30,556 nucleotides of DNA from JAICTV01 sp035634055 (lineage in GTDB: Bacteria > Planctomycetota > Phycisphaerae > Tepidisphaerales > Tepidisphaeraceae), in contig DASQDR010000214.1 of assembly GCA_035634055.1 (NCBI GenBank), forward strand, positions 1 through 30,556. The letters are read 5' to 3'. Position 1 is the first letter of the stretch. Each line of letters opens with the position of its first letter. A program made the translations under genes and the position numbers. Of the stretch, positions 14,976 through 24,002 are shown one piece after another. Under the pieces are notes generated by a model, which searched no databases, had not been told where the DNA came from, and saw only the letters and a list, made by a program, of their open reading frames with translations.

Positions 14976-16691
14976 TTACTTTTTCGGCGCCGTCGCCGGC
15001 TCCCACACCACGCTCGACTGCCCCAGCACCGTCCCGGTCGCAAACGCGATGTCCACCTGGGCGATCTGGTAGTCCGCGACGGCCGAGATCTCCGACAGCT
15101 GCGCGCTGGCGAGCTGGGTTTGCGCGTTAAGGACCTCGGTGCTGGTGCGCAAGCCTTGCTCGAACTGGCGGATCTCGACCTCGAGCAATCGCTGCGCGAG
15201 AAGCACGCGCTGGCGGGCAGCGAGGATGCGCTGCCAGTTGGCCTCGAACTGGTCTGCCGCGTTGAGCACTTCCTGCCGGATCAGCAGCCGCCGCTGGTCC
15301 AGCGTTGCCAGCGCCTGCACGCGGTTGAGCAGCGCCCGCCGCAGCCGGCTGCGCGCGGCGGCATTGCCGATGGGCACCTCGACGCGCAGGCCGACGCGGT
15401 GATCCACGAAATCATTGGTGCGAACCATGTCGAACGAGTCGTCCCACCCGCCCCCGAGGCCGTTGATGTTGTAGGTGTAGTCGACGTTGACCAGCGGGAG
15501 CGTCTCGTGCCGCGCCACGCGCACGCTCGCGGTGGCCAGTGCGATCTCCAGCTCGGTCTCCAGCAGCTCCATCCGCTGCGCCATCGCGCGCGAGACGAGG
15601 TTGGGGACGTCCAGCTCCATGTAGACCGGCCGCGGCGGCGTCGCGGGGAGCAGCTCCGTCGGCGACTCCATCTCCAGGTCCGGCGAGTTCAGGATCCGCT
15701 TGAGCTGCCGCTCGGTGTCGCGCAGCGTGTTCTCGGAGGTGATGATCGCCTCGATGCGATCCGCCACGCCCGACTGCGCGCGGACGATCTCCACCTCGGC
15801 GGCCGCGCCTGCGTCGACCTGGCTGCGGGCGCGGCGGAGCTGCGCGACGGCGAGGTCGTACTCCTGCCGGCGGACCAGCAGCGCCTCGCGCGCGGCGAAG
15901 AGCCGCCAGTAGACGCGGTCCGCGTCGGCGAGCACGCGCGTCACCTCCAGCTTCGCCCGCGCCTGCGCCTGCTGGTAGCCGTAGAAGGCAACCCGGATCG
16001 GCTGCGCGTTCACGTCGATCCCCCCGCCGCGCAGCAGCGGCTGGGTGATGCGGGCGGCGACGTCGGAGGTGTAGGCGGGGTTCAGCGTCTGCGCCTGCGT
16101 GTCGGTCTCGAACCGGCTCAGCGGCACGTCCAGCTCGACGACGCCGCCCGTGCGCAGCGGGAACTGCACGCCGGGCGTGACGTTCCAACTGTTGCTCTGG
16201 TTGCCGGTCTGCTGCTGCGTGATCTGGTTGGCGCTGGGCGAGTCGGTGGAGCTGTAGCCCGCGCTGGTGGTGAACAGCGCCTCGTACTGCGCCTCCTCCT
16301 CGAACAGCGACTCGTTGGCCAGCGCGGGGGAGATGCGGCTGACCTGGAGGTCGAGGTTGTTGCGCAGCGCCAGCTCGCGCACGTCGGCGAGCGTGAGCGG
16401 CACCTTCGCCAGCGGCTCGACGGTCGCACGCGTGCTCGGCAGCGTGGAGGGCGCGCGCGCCGGCGGGCGGCCGATCTCGTGCGGCTGCACGGCGCCGATC
16501 TCGCGCAGCTCGCGCGGCGGCACCACCCTCTCGCCCGTGCCGCCGCGGCCGATGTCGCGGCAGGCGGACGTGAGCAGCGCCCCCGCGAGCGACACGACCA
16601 CGCCGGTGACGCGCGCGGCCCGGCGGAAGCGATCGGGGAACAACACGACGGCCATGGTGCGGGCGGCGCGGCGGATCGGACGCTTATTCAT
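14976..16691 (-). CDS. TolC-family outer-membrane efflux lipoprotein
   Basis: 571 residues. A long basic/hydrophobic N-terminus ends in the lipobox LTSAC (Cys about 44), so it is probably lipid-anchored like OprM. Then come two TolC repeats rich in long helices: LTLADVRELALRNNLDLQVSRI, ITQPLLRGGGID, AQARAKLEVTRVLADADRVYW and DAGAAAEVEIVRAQSGVADR in the first half; VSRAMAQRMELLETELEIALA, DHRVGLRVEVPIGNAAARSRLRRA and FEQGLRTSTEVLNAQTQLASAQ in the second. Trimers form the outer-membrane exit duct for an inner-membrane pump. Its ATG overlaps the permease stop by eight bases (ATGAATAA), indicating translational coupling. It is the last gene of the four-gene efflux operon. The exported substrate is unknown. 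Confidence 0.93.
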   Translation of the reverse strand: MNKRPIRRAARTMAVVLFPDRFRRAARVTGVVVSLAGALLTSACRDIGRGGTGERVVPPRELREIGAVQPHEIGRPPARAPSTLPSTRATVEPLAKVPLTLADVRELALRNNLDLQVSRISPALANESLFEEEAQYEALFTTSAGYSSTDSPSANQITQQQTGNQSNSWNVTPGVQFPLRTGGVVELDVPLSRFETDTQAQTLNPAYTSDVAARITQPLLRGGGIDVNAQPIRVAFYGYQQAQARAKLEVTRVLADADRVYWRLFAAREALLVRRQEYDLAVAQLRRARSQVDAGAAAEVEIVRAQSGVADRIEAIITSENTLRDTERQLKRILNSPDLEMESPTELLPATPPRPVYMELDVPNLVSRAMAQRMELLETELEIALATASVRVARHETLPLVNVDYTYNINGLGGGWDDSFDMVRTNDFVDHRVGLRVEVPIGNAAARSRLRRALLNRVQALATLDQRRLLIRQEVLNAADQFEANWQRILAARQRVLLAQRLLEVEIRQFEQGLRTSTEVLNAQTQLASAQLSEISAVADYQIAQVDIAFATGTVLGQSSVVWEPATAPKK

Positions 16692-17949
16692 GGCGGAGCG
16701 CCTCGATCGGGTCCAGGCGGGCGGCCTTGATGGCCGGGAACATGCCGAAAATCAGCCCCACGCCGGCGCTGAACGTGAACGCCAGCACGATCGCGCTGGG
16801 CGGGATGATCATGCGGTCCACCTTCATCTCCGGCGGGAGGAACGACGCGACCGCCGACGTCATCCCCTGCCCCAGCACTAGCCCCATCGCCCCGCCGACC
16901 AGGCAGAGCATGATCGCCTCGACCAGGAACTGGAGCAGGATCGCGCTGGGCCGCGCCCCCACCGCTTTGCGCAATCCGATCTCGCGCGTGCGCTCCGAGA
17001 CGCTCACCAGCATGATGTTCATGATCCCGACCCCGCCGACCAGCAGCGAGATGCCGACGATGCCGGTGGCGATCAGCGTGACCATCGACGCCACCTTGTT
17101 GAACTGCTCGACAATGCGCTGGGCGGTCTCGACCTGGAACGTATCGGGCTTGCCCGGCTTGATGCGGCGCTGCTGCCGCAGGAAGAACTCGATCTCCGCC
17201 TGCGCGTCGTCCGACAACTGCGGCCCCTTGCTGGCGGCCAGCACCGTGAAGTAGGGCCACCGCTGGCGGCTGATCAAGTAGGTGAACGGCACCACGACCT
17301 CGCGCTGCTCCCCGCTGCCGCCCATGGTGGCCGCCGGCGGCTCGAGCAGCCCGACGACAAGCATCCGGTTGCCGTCCACCTCGATCGATTCGCCCACCGG
17401 GTCGCGCGACATCTCCAGCTTGTCGCGCACCACCTGGTTGATCAGGCAGACCGGGCGGCGCTGCACGTTGTCCAGCACCGTCAGCGGTCGCCCGATCGTG
17501 ACGTAGCGGTGCTCGATGTCGTGCCAGTCCGGGTCGACGCCCATGATGCTGGCGTACCCCTCGTCCACCTTCGGGCCGTACGCGATGGTGCCGCGGTTCT
17601 CGCTCAGCTTCGTCACCTTGGCGACCGACGGGCAGTGCAGCAGCAGGTCGTCGAAGTCGTCCAGGCGGAACATGATCTGCCGCCAGGAGAAGTTCGCGCG
17701 CATGTTGCGCGGCCAGTGCGGGTGGACGAAGATCTTGTTGGTGCCGAACGCCTCGAACTCGTTCAGCACGCGCTGCTTCATGCCGGTGATCAGCGCGATG
17801 ACCGCCGACACCGCCGCCACGCCGATGAGGATCCCCAGCGTGGTCAGCACGCCGCGGACCTTGTTCGCCCAGATCTGCGACAGCGCCAGCACCATGCTCT
17901 GGTAGAGCAGGACCAGCATCGCGAACGGGAGGCGGAGGATCTCTCTCAT
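16684..17949 (-). CDS. MacB/FtsX-type ABC transporter permease
   Basis: 421 residues. The first membrane helix follows IWANKVRGVLTTLGILIGVAAVSAVIALI (about 27-55). A large periplasmic domain comes next (about 60-285, with FGTNKIFVHPHWPRN and YVTIGRPLT). Three C-terminal helices lie at about 290-320 (LIATGIVGISLLVGGVGIMN), 340-362 and 385-407. VSERTREIGLRKAVGAR and the final IKAARLDPIEALRHE are typical MacB/FtsX landmarks. Such permeases are mechanotransmitters that drive periplasmic substrates through a TolC duct. The ATG overlaps the ATPase stop by four bases (ATGA). Here the MacB function is split into separate ATPase and permease genes, unlike fused E. coli MacB. Confidence 0.93.
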   Translation of the reverse strand: MREILRLPFAMLVLLYQSMVLALSQIWANKVRGVLTTLGILIGVAAVSAVIALITGMKQRVLNEFEAFGTNKIFVHPHWPRNMRANFSWRQIMFRLDDFDDLLLHCPSVAKVTKLSENRGTIAYGPKVDEGYASIMGVDPDWHDIEHRYVTIGRPLTVLDNVQRRPVCLINQVVRDKLEMSRDPVGESIEVDGNRMLVVGLLEPPAATMGGSGEQREVVVPFTYLISRQRWPYFTVLAASKGPQLSDDAQAEIEFFLRQQRRIKPGKPDTFQVETAQRIVEQFNKVASMVTLIATGIVGISLLVGGVGIMNIMLVSVSERTREIGLRKAVGARPSAILLQFLVEAIMLCLVGGAMGLVLGQGMTSAVASFLPPEMKVDRMIIPPSAIVLAFTFSAGVGLIFGMFPAIKAARLDPIEALRHE

Positions 17950-18647
17950 GACTGGCCTACCGTGTCCTTCTCCACCGGCAGGTCGCTGAGCACGCGGCCG
18001 TCCTTCATGCGAATGACCCGCTTGGCGTGGCGGGCGACGTCCGGCTCGTGGGTGACCATGATGATGGTCTGCCCGCTGGCGTGGAGCTGCCCGAACAGGC
18101 CGAGGATCTCGTCGGTCGTGGCGCTGTCGAGGTTCCCGGTCGGCTCGTCGGCCAGCAGGATCGCCGGGCGGTTGACCAGCGCCCGCGCGATGGCGACGCG
18201 CTGCTTCTGCCCGCCGGACAACTGGTTCGGCCGGTGCGACGTGCGCTCGGCCAGCCCGACGGTCTCCAGCGCCGCGCGGGCGCGGGTCCGGCGGTTCCAC
18301 CACCCGCCGCGCGAGTAGATCATCGGCAGCTCGACGTTCCGCAGCGCCGTTTGCCGCGGCAGCAGCTCGAAGGACTGGAAGACGAACCCGATCCGCTCGT
18401 TCCGCACCCGCGCCAACCGCCCGCCGCCCATCTCCGACACGCGGTACCCGTCCAGCACGTAGCTCCCGCCGGTCGGCCGGTCGAGGCAACCGAGGATGTT
18501 CATCAGCGTGGACTTGCCCGAGCCCGACGTGCCCATGATGGCGACGTACTCGTTGGAGCCGATGTCGATATCGACCCCGTCCAGCGCGCGGATGTGCTCG
18601 ACGCCGACGGTGTAGTGTTTGGTGACGTTGCGGATTTGAATCAACAT
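17946..18647 (-). CDS. MacB/LolD-type ABC transporter ATP-binding protein
   Basis: 233 residues, a complete nucleotide-binding domain. Walker A is GTSGSGKST (39-47), the Q-loop FQSFELLPRQT (Gln 91), the signature LSGGQKQRVAIARAL (143-157), Walker B ILLADEPTGNLDS (163-175) and the H-loop His in MVTHEPD (about 200). The insertion typical of the LolD/MacB/FtsE group (GYRVSEMGGGRLARVRNERIGFVFQ) is present. It powers the permease encoded by the overlapping downstream gene. The stop codon overlaps that gene's ATG. The HlyD gene ends 33 bases upstream. Confidence 0.96.
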   Translation of the reverse strand: MLIQIRNVTKHYTVGVEHIRALDGVDIDIGSNEYVAIMGTSGSGKSTLMNILGCLDRPTGGSYVLDGYRVSEMGGGRLARVRNERIGFVFQSFELLPRQTALRNVELPMIYSRGGWWNRRTRARAALETVGLAERTSHRPNQLSGGQKQRVAIARALVNRPAILLADEPTGNLDSATTDEILGLFGQLHASGQTIIMVTHEPDVARHAKRVIRMKDGRVLSDLPVEKDTVGQS

Positions 18648-18680
18648 CGGGGAGATACCGAAAACGAAATGCGGGTGCGG

Positions 18681-20150
18681 CTACTTCGACGAAGCGGGCG
18701 TTGTCGTGGGCCCGGTCGCCGGGGGGCCGGGCATTGTCGCCGGAACTGTGGTCGCCACGGTCGTCGGCTTGGTGGTCGCCGCTTCCTCCTTGACCTTCCG
18801 GCCGTCCGCCAGCGTCGGCAGGATCTTGTAGGGGCCGACGATCACCTTCTCGCCGTCAGACAGCCCGCTGGTGATCTCGGTGTGGGTCATGTCGCTGGCA
18901 CCGATGAGGACCGGCGTGAGGGCGGCCTTGCCCTCCTTGGCGACGAAGACGACGGTGGCGATGGTCTTGTTCTTGTCGACCTCCGGGCGTTCCTTGGCGG
19001 CGGGCGGGAGGTCGTCGACGGCGCGGCCGAGGACCGCCTGCGTGGGGACCTTGATCACGTTGCGGTGCGCGTCGGTCTCGATGTCCACGTCAGCGCTCAG
19101 GCCAGCGGGGACGCGGCGGCCCTTGGTGTCGAGGACGATGCGGGCGCGGTACCACTTGCCCATCGACCCGCTGCTGCCGCCCCCGCCGCTGCTGCTGCCG
19201 CGCTGCTCCTGGGCGGTGTCGAGCCCGACCAGCTTCACCTGCCCGTCGAACATCTCGTCGGGGTAGGCGGAGATGCGCACCTTCGCCTTCTGCCCTTCCT
19301 TCACGGCCGCGATGTTGTTCTCGTCGATCTGCGCGTCCACCTGCATCTGGGACAAATCCGACACCTCGAGGATGACGGTGCCCGGGTTGTTCATCGTGCC
19401 GGTGACGACCATCTCGCCGGCCTTGGCGTTCAGGCGGGTGATGATGCCGTCGATCGGGGAGACGATCGTGGTGTAGCTGAGGTTGTCCTTGGCGCGGAGG
19501 ATGTCCGCCTCGGCCGCCTCGATGGCGTGGCGCAGGACCAGCAGGTTCAGCTTGTCCGCCTCGAGCTGGCGAAGGGAGGACTCGAGCTGGCGGTCGAGCT
19601 GATCGACCTTGGTCTGCGCGGTCTCGAGCACCGCCAGGCTGACGTCCCCCTTCTCGTTGAGGGCGCGCTGGCGGGCGAGGTCGCGCTGGGCGTCAACCAG
19701 CATGATGCGCGACGCTTCGATCTGCGCCTCCTGCGCGCGGATGCGCGCCCCCGCCTCGTCGAGCTGCGCCTTCTGACCGGCGGCGCGCGCCTGCGTCGCC
19801 TTGAGCTGCGCCTCGACCTCGGTCGCGTCCAGCTTGACGAGCACCGACGGCGGGACCGGCGGGACCGCGTCGGGCCGGCCGCGCGTCACCATCTGCCCCT
19901 CCTCGAACGGCAGCTCGACCAGCCGGGCGGCCACGCGGGCACTGATCTGCACCTTGGTCTTGGGCTGCACCTGCCCGGGCGCGCTGACGACCTCGAGCAG
20001 GTCGCCGCGGCCGACAATTTCCACGCGCACCGGCGTGGCGGGCGCGCCCGCGCCGGCGTCGCCCTCCTTGTCGCCGCGCATGGAGAGCCCCACGCCCGCC
20101 AGCACGCCCAGGACCACCAGACAGACCACGACTCCGATGATGATCTTCAC
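18681..20150 (-). CDS. HlyD/MacA-type periplasmic adaptor of efflux pump
   Basis: 489 residues from GTG 20150 (GAGGAAG about ten bases upstream). The N-terminal membrane anchor is KIIIGVVVCLVVLGVLAGVGL. Lipoyl half-motifs (VVSAPGQVQPKTKVQISARVAARLVELPFEEGQMV; later YTTIVSPIDGIITRLNAKAGEMV) flank a long alpha-helical hairpin (about 95-205, rich in Ala/Gln/Arg/Glu). Beta-barrel segments follow (MQVDAQIDENNIAAVKEGQKAKVRISAYP, VPAGLSADVDI). A Gly/Ser run (SSSGGGGSSGS) interrupts the barrel region, and the C-terminus is a Thr/Pro-rich tail (TTKPTT, TTTPASSK). It links the ABC permease to the TolC-like protein. It is the first gene of the operon. Reading further upstream in frame gives only Arg-rich antisense-like residues. 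Confidence 0.92.
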   Translation of the reverse strand: MKIIIGVVVCLVVLGVLAGVGLSMRGDKEGDAGAGAPATPVRVEIVGRGDLLEVVSAPGQVQPKTKVQISARVAARLVELPFEEGQMVTRGRPDAVPPVPPSVLVKLDATEVEAQLKATQARAAGQKAQLDEAGARIRAQEAQIEASRIMLVDAQRDLARQRALNEKGDVSLAVLETAQTKVDQLDRQLESSLRQLEADKLNLLVLRHAIEAAEADILRAKDNLSYTTIVSPIDGIITRLNAKAGEMVVTGTMNNPGTVILEVSDLSQMQVDAQIDENNIAAVKEGQKAKVRISAYPDEMFDGQVKLVGLDTAQEQRGSSSGGGGSSGSMGKWYRARIVLDTKGRRVPAGLSADVDIETDAHRNVIKVPTQAVLGRAVDDLPPAAKERPEVDKNKTIATVVFVAKEGKAALTPVLIGASDMTHTEITSGLSDGEKVIVGPYKILPTLADGRKVKEEAATTKPTTVATTVPATMPGPPATGPTTTPASSK

Positions 20151-20461
20151 GCGTTCGTCTTCCTCGCTCGCCCGCCGCTCGCGCTTCGCCCGTCGCCCGT
20201 CGCCCGACCCGCGGTTGTCCGCCCGGCCGCCGACCAGCGCGGGTCGCTGGCCGCGCTTACAACATATCCGCACCGGCCACGGTAGTGACCGGCGTGGCGA
20301 ATTCTTCGACAACCGCGCCGCGCGGCGCGGTTGGCGGCGGTGCTGCCGCGATCGCCGTCCCGGCGGGCGCGTCTTGAACGCCCCCGCGGCCGCCGATAGG
20401 CTGACCGCCTCGCCCGAACCCGCGCCGCGCGCGCGCACAACGCCTGCCGCAGGAAGGACCC
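20151..20461. promoter_or_regulatory. divergent control region, efflux operon / GHL10 gene
   Basis: 311 bases between two divergent genes, with no ORF. A weak plus-strand promoter candidate is TTGAAC (20374-20379), a 17-base spacer and TAGGCT (20397-20402). GCAGGAAGGA just before the plus gene is its ribosome binding site. The outstanding feature is the perfect palindrome listed separately. Confidence 0.5.
20310..20333. promoter_or_regulatory. 24-bp perfect palindrome, candidate operator
   Basis: The half-site CAACCGCGCCGC is followed without spacer by its exact complement, centred between 20321 and 20322. It lies 160 bases from the HlyD start and 128 bases from the GHL10 start. It could be a dimeric regulator site, a cruciform or a repetitive palindrome. 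The role is inferred only from position and symmetry. Confidence 0.6.
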
Positions 20462-22246
20462 ATGAAGTGTAACGCGCTGACCCTGGCCGCCGTGCTGGTC
20501 GCCCTCGCCGCTCCCCTGAGCATGATCTCTTGTCGCGGCAACGACAAGAATTCCGGCGGCGCGAAGTCGATCGCCGCCCCCGGCAAGTCCGCCGACGCCA
20601 GCGAGCCGCCGCCGGCAATGCGGGAGTTCCGCGCCGCGTGGGTGGCGACCGTCGGCAACATCGACTGGCCGAGCAGGCCGGGGCTCACCACCGAGCAGCA
20701 GCAGAAGGAAGCGATCCAGATTTTGGACCGCTCGAAGGAGATCAACCTCAACGCCATCGTGCTCCAGGTGCGCACGACCGCCGACGCGCTGTACGAGTCG
20801 AAGCTGGAACCGTGGTCCGCCTTCCTCACCGGCACGATGGGCAAGGCGCCCGACCCGTACTACGACCCGCTGAAGTTCTGGATCGAGCAGGCCCACGCGC
20901 GCGGCATCGAGCTGCACGCGTGGTTCAACCCGTACCGCACGAGGTACCAGGCGTCGAAGGTCGTCCCGTCGGAAAATCACATCAGCCGCACGCGCCCCGA
21001 CCTGGCGAAGGACTACGGCCGCTACGGCTGGATGGACCCGGGCGAGCCCGAATCGGCCGACCACTCCTTCGCCGTCTTCATGGATGTCGTCGAGCGCTAC
21101 GACGTCGACGGCATCCACATCGACGACTACTTCTACCCCTACCCCGACGCCGACCCGCAGACCAAGAAGGAGCTGCCCTTCCCCGACGACGCCAGCTACA
21201 AGAAGTACACCGACGCCGGCGGCAAGTTACCGCGCAACGACTGGCGGCGGGACAACATCAACCAGTTGATCAAGCGGATATACGACGGCACCAAGCAGCG
21301 CAAGCGGCACGTGAAGTTCGGCATCAGCCCCTTCGGCATCCCGCGCCCCGGGCTGCCGGGGATCGAGTACGTCAAGGGGTTCGACCAGTACGAGAAGCTC
21401 TACGCCGACACCGTCCTGTGGCTGAAGAACGGATGGTGCGATTACTTCTCGCCGCAGCTCTACTGGAAGATCGGCGCGCCGCAGCAGCCGTACCTCGGGC
21501 TGCTGGAGTGGTGGGCGGACCACAACCCCAAGCACCGCCACCTTTACCCGGGTCTGTTCACCAGCAAGATCGACTGGTCGGAGGCGTCGTGGTCGCCGGA
21601 CGAGATCATCGGGCAGGTCATGATCACCCGCCTGACCGCCGGCGCGCATGGCAACGTCCATTTCAGCCAGATCGCGCTCAGCCAGAACCGCAAGAAGCTC
21701 GCCGAGCTGCTGCGCGACGGGCTGTACGCGCAGCCGGCGCTGGTGCCGGCGTCGACCTGGCTGGATTCGGACGCGCCGGCGGCGCCGCGCGACGTGAAGG
21801 CGGAACAGCTCGACCGCGACGCGACGCGCCCCATCGCCGCCCAGACCACCGGTGAGTCGCGCGGGGGTGAGGCGCGCGGCGGCGACCGCGTCGGTCGGCG
21901 GCCGGCGACGGCGCCGTTCCTCCCGCTCGCCCCGCCGTCGACCACCTCGCCCGCGCCGCGCGCAGGCTCGGTGCGCGTCAGCTGGTCGCCCGGCGACGGC
22001 AGGGAGCAGCCGTTCCTGTGGGCGGTCTACTACAAGCAGGGCAGCGAGTGGAAGCTGAAGGTGGTGCCGAGCGACCAGGGCGAAGCCGTCATTGCCGACA
22101 GCCCGACCGCCGGGCCGGCGACGCGCGTGTCGGTCTCGGCGGTCGACCGCAGCGGCAACGAGAGCAAGCGCACCACCATCGACACCGGCTTCGCCAAGGA
22201 GTCGCCGGAGAAAATTGAACCGACCACCGCGCCCAGCGTGGGGTAG
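20462..22246 (+). CDS. exported GHL10 (glycosyl hydrolase-like 10) lipoprotein with FN3-like C-terminus
   Basis: 594 residues with a strong ribosome binding site. The N-terminus is a signal sequence ending at Cys 24 (SMISC), a somewhat weak lipobox, so it is probably a lipoprotein. The GHL10 domain runs from REFRAAWVATVGNIDWPS to about residue 430. It includes NLNAIVLQVRTTADALYESKLEPWSAFLTG, HAWFNPYRTRY, YDVDGIHIDDYFYPYP (with the acidic pair expected at the active site), DWRRDNINQLIKRIY, FGISPFGI and FSPQLYWKIG. The C-terminal 170 residues contain an FN3-like fold (VRVSWSPGDG to VSVSAVDRSGNES), with about 45 Gly/Arg/Pro/Ala-rich residues inserted (about 460-505). GHL10 proteins are thought to act on glycans or peptidoglycan-linked sugars; the activity is not established. 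A paralogue follows at 22411. Confidence 0.9.
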   Translation: MKCNALTLAAVLVALAAPLSMISCRGNDKNSGGAKSIAAPGKSADASEPPPAMREFRAAWVATVGNIDWPSRPGLTTEQQQKEAIQILDRSKEINLNAIVLQVRTTADALYESKLEPWSAFLTGTMGKAPDPYYDPLKFWIEQAHARGIELHAWFNPYRTRYQASKVVPSENHISRTRPDLAKDYGRYGWMDPGEPESADHSFAVFMDVVERYDVDGIHIDDYFYPYPDADPQTKKELPFPDDASYKKYTDAGGKLPRNDWRRDNINQLIKRIYDGTKQRKRHVKFGISPFGIPRPGLPGIEYVKGFDQYEKLYADTVLWLKNGWCDYFSPQLYWKIGAPQQPYLGLLEWWADHNPKHRHLYPGLFTSKIDWSEASWSPDEIIGQVMITRLTAGAHGNVHFSQIALSQNRKKLAELLRDGLYAQPALVPASTWLDSDAPAAPRDVKAEQLDRDATRPIAAQTTGESRGGEARGGDRVGRRPATAPFLPLAPPSTTSPAPRAGSVRVSWSPGDGREQPFLWAVYYKQGSEWKLKVVPSDQGEAVIADSPTAGPATRVSVSAVDRSGNESKRTTIDTGFAKESPEKIEPTTAPSVG

Positions 22247-22286
22247 CGGTCGGCAGCGACGGTAGAATCGCCGGGCCAAGAACCAC

Positions 22287-22315
22287 GCGAGGGGCGACAC
22301 CGCGTCGCCCCTCGC
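22287..22315 (+). terminator. intrinsic-terminator-like hairpin after first GHL10 gene
   Basis: GCGAGGGGCGAC (22287-22298) and GTCGCCCCTCGC (22304-22315) form a perfect 12-bp stem with a five-base loop, 40 bases after the stop codon. It is followed by TTCGTTG, only a weak U-tract. It probably limits read-through into the second GHL10 gene. Confidence 0.62.
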
Positions 22316-22410
22316 TTCGTTGCCGGCCGACGCACTGCGGGCGACGGGGACCACCAAGCGCTCGCGCGGCTCGCGCACGATCGGGCGAGCGAGAACGAAC
22401 GGACGGACGC

Positions 22411-23940
22411 ATGATGATGAAGACGACTCGGCTGGCCATCCTCCTCGCCGCGGCGCTGGTGCTCGTTCTCCGCAGCGGCGGAAACGCGCTGGCGCAGAAC
22501 GGGGCGGGCGGTGGATCGAACGGATCGAGCGCCGCGCCGGCAGCGCCGCGCGAGTTTCGCGGCGCGTGGGTCTCCAGCGTCAACAACGGCAACTGGCCCA
22601 GCGAGCCGGGGCTGCCGGTCGAGAAGCAGAAGCGGGAGATCCTCGACATCCTCGACCGCTGCGCGGCGCTGAACATCAACGCCATCGTGCTCCAGGTCCG
22701 CCCCGCCGCCGACGCGCTCTACCCCTCGGAGCTCGAGCCTTGGTCGGAGTACCTCACCGGCGTGCAGGGGCAGCCGCCGTCGCCGATGTACGACCCGCTC
22801 CAGATGTGGATCGACGAGGCCCACAAGCGCGGGCTGGAGCTGCACGCCTGGTTCAACCCCTATCGCGTCAAGAGCGACCAATCCAAGGCCGCGCCGGCCG
22901 TCAATAACATCGCGAAGCGATACCCGGACGTGGTGAAGCAGTACGGCGACCACCTGTGGATGGACCCGGGCGAGCCGGCGGCGGCACGGCACACGCTCAA
23001 CGTTATCCTCGACATCGTCCGCCGCTACGACGTCGATGGCGTGCATACCGACGACTACTACTACCCGTACCAGATCAAGGGCGCTGACGGGAAGATCGTC
23101 GGATTCCCCGACGATTTCTCGTGGGCCCGCTACAAGAGCGCTGGCGGCAAGCTGTCGCGCGACGACTGGCGGCGCGACAACGTCAACCAGCTCGTGCAGC
23201 GCCTCTACGTCGAGACGCGCAAGCTCAAGCCCTGGGTGAAGGTCAGCTACGCGCCGTTCGGCATCTGGAAGAGCGGCGTGCCGGCGGGCACCAGGGGACT
23301 CAGCCAGTACGACGCGCTCTACGCCGACCCCAAGCTGTGGCTCAACAAGGGGTGGCTCGATTTCATGTCGCCGCAGCTCTACTGGAAGATCGGCGGCGAG
23401 CAGGATTTTCGCGCGCTGCTGAACTGGTGGCTGAGCGAGAACGCGCAGAAGCGCTACGTCTGGCCGGGCATGTCGGTCGCGCGGCACGCGCCGCAAGAGG
23501 TGCTGAACCAGGTGGAGATCACGCGCCGCAACCCGCTCTCGACCGGGCAGATGCTCTGGAGCGTCGACTCGGTGATCGCCCCGAAGGAGAAGCCCAAGGC
23601 GCTCTACGCCGCGCTCCAGCGCGGCCCTTACCTGCAGAAGGCGCTGGTGCCGGCGTTCGGCTGGCTGGACCGCGACCCGCCGCCCGCGCCGCAGGCGACG
23701 CCGCGCAAGGACGGCGGCGCCGTCACCGTCACGCTCCGCCCCGGCGCGGGCGAGCCGACGTTCGTCTATTCGGTCTTCGCTAAGTACGCCGGCCAGTGGC
23801 GCTTCACCACCGTTCCCGGCGGCGCCCCCAGCATCACCCTCAACGCAGACGCCTCGGGCGCGGCGCCGGAAGTTATCGTCGTCGCCGCCGTCGACCGCTG
23901 CGGCAACGAGAGCCCGCGCGTGACCGTTCCGGTGCGATAG
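22411..23940 (+). CDS. exported GHL10 (glycosyl hydrolase-like 10) protein, paralogue of upstream gene
   Basis: 509 residues from the first of three adjacent ATG codons. Residues 1-28 look like a Sec signal peptide (LAILLAAALVLVLRSGGNALA) with no lipobox, so it is likely released to the periplasm. The GHL10 domain parallels its neighbour: REFRGAWVSSVNNGNWPSEPG, NINAIVLQVRPAADALYPSELEPWSEYLTG, HAWFNPYRVK, YDVDGVHTDDYYYPY, DWRRDNVNQLVQRLY, SYAPFGIWKSG and MSPQLYWKIG. The C-terminus again ends with an FN3-like piece (VVAAVDRCGNESPRVTVPVR), here without the long insertion. The matching architecture and tandem position point to an old duplication. One copy membrane-anchored and one soluble suggests division of labour (inference). 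Confidence 0.91.
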   Translation: MMMKTTRLAILLAAALVLVLRSGGNALAQNGAGGGSNGSSAAPAAPREFRGAWVSSVNNGNWPSEPGLPVEKQKREILDILDRCAALNINAIVLQVRPAADALYPSELEPWSEYLTGVQGQPPSPMYDPLQMWIDEAHKRGLELHAWFNPYRVKSDQSKAAPAVNNIAKRYPDVVKQYGDHLWMDPGEPAAARHTLNVILDIVRRYDVDGVHTDDYYYPYQIKGADGKIVGFPDDFSWARYKSAGGKLSRDDWRRDNVNQLVQRLYVETRKLKPWVKVSYAPFGIWKSGVPAGTRGLSQYDALYADPKLWLNKGWLDFMSPQLYWKIGGEQDFRALLNWWLSENAQKRYVWPGMSVARHAPQEVLNQVEITRRNPLSTGQMLWSVDSVIAPKEKPKALYAALQRGPYLQKALVPAFGWLDRDPPPAPQATPRKDGGAVTVTLRPGAGEPTFVYSVFAKYAGQWRFTTVPGGAPSITLNADASGAAPEVIVVAAVDRCGNESPRVTVPVR

Positions 23941-24002
23941 CGATTGCGATCAATCAATTCACGTGCGGGCGGGCGGGCGCAGGCCATCGGCGCGGGTCAA
24001 GT

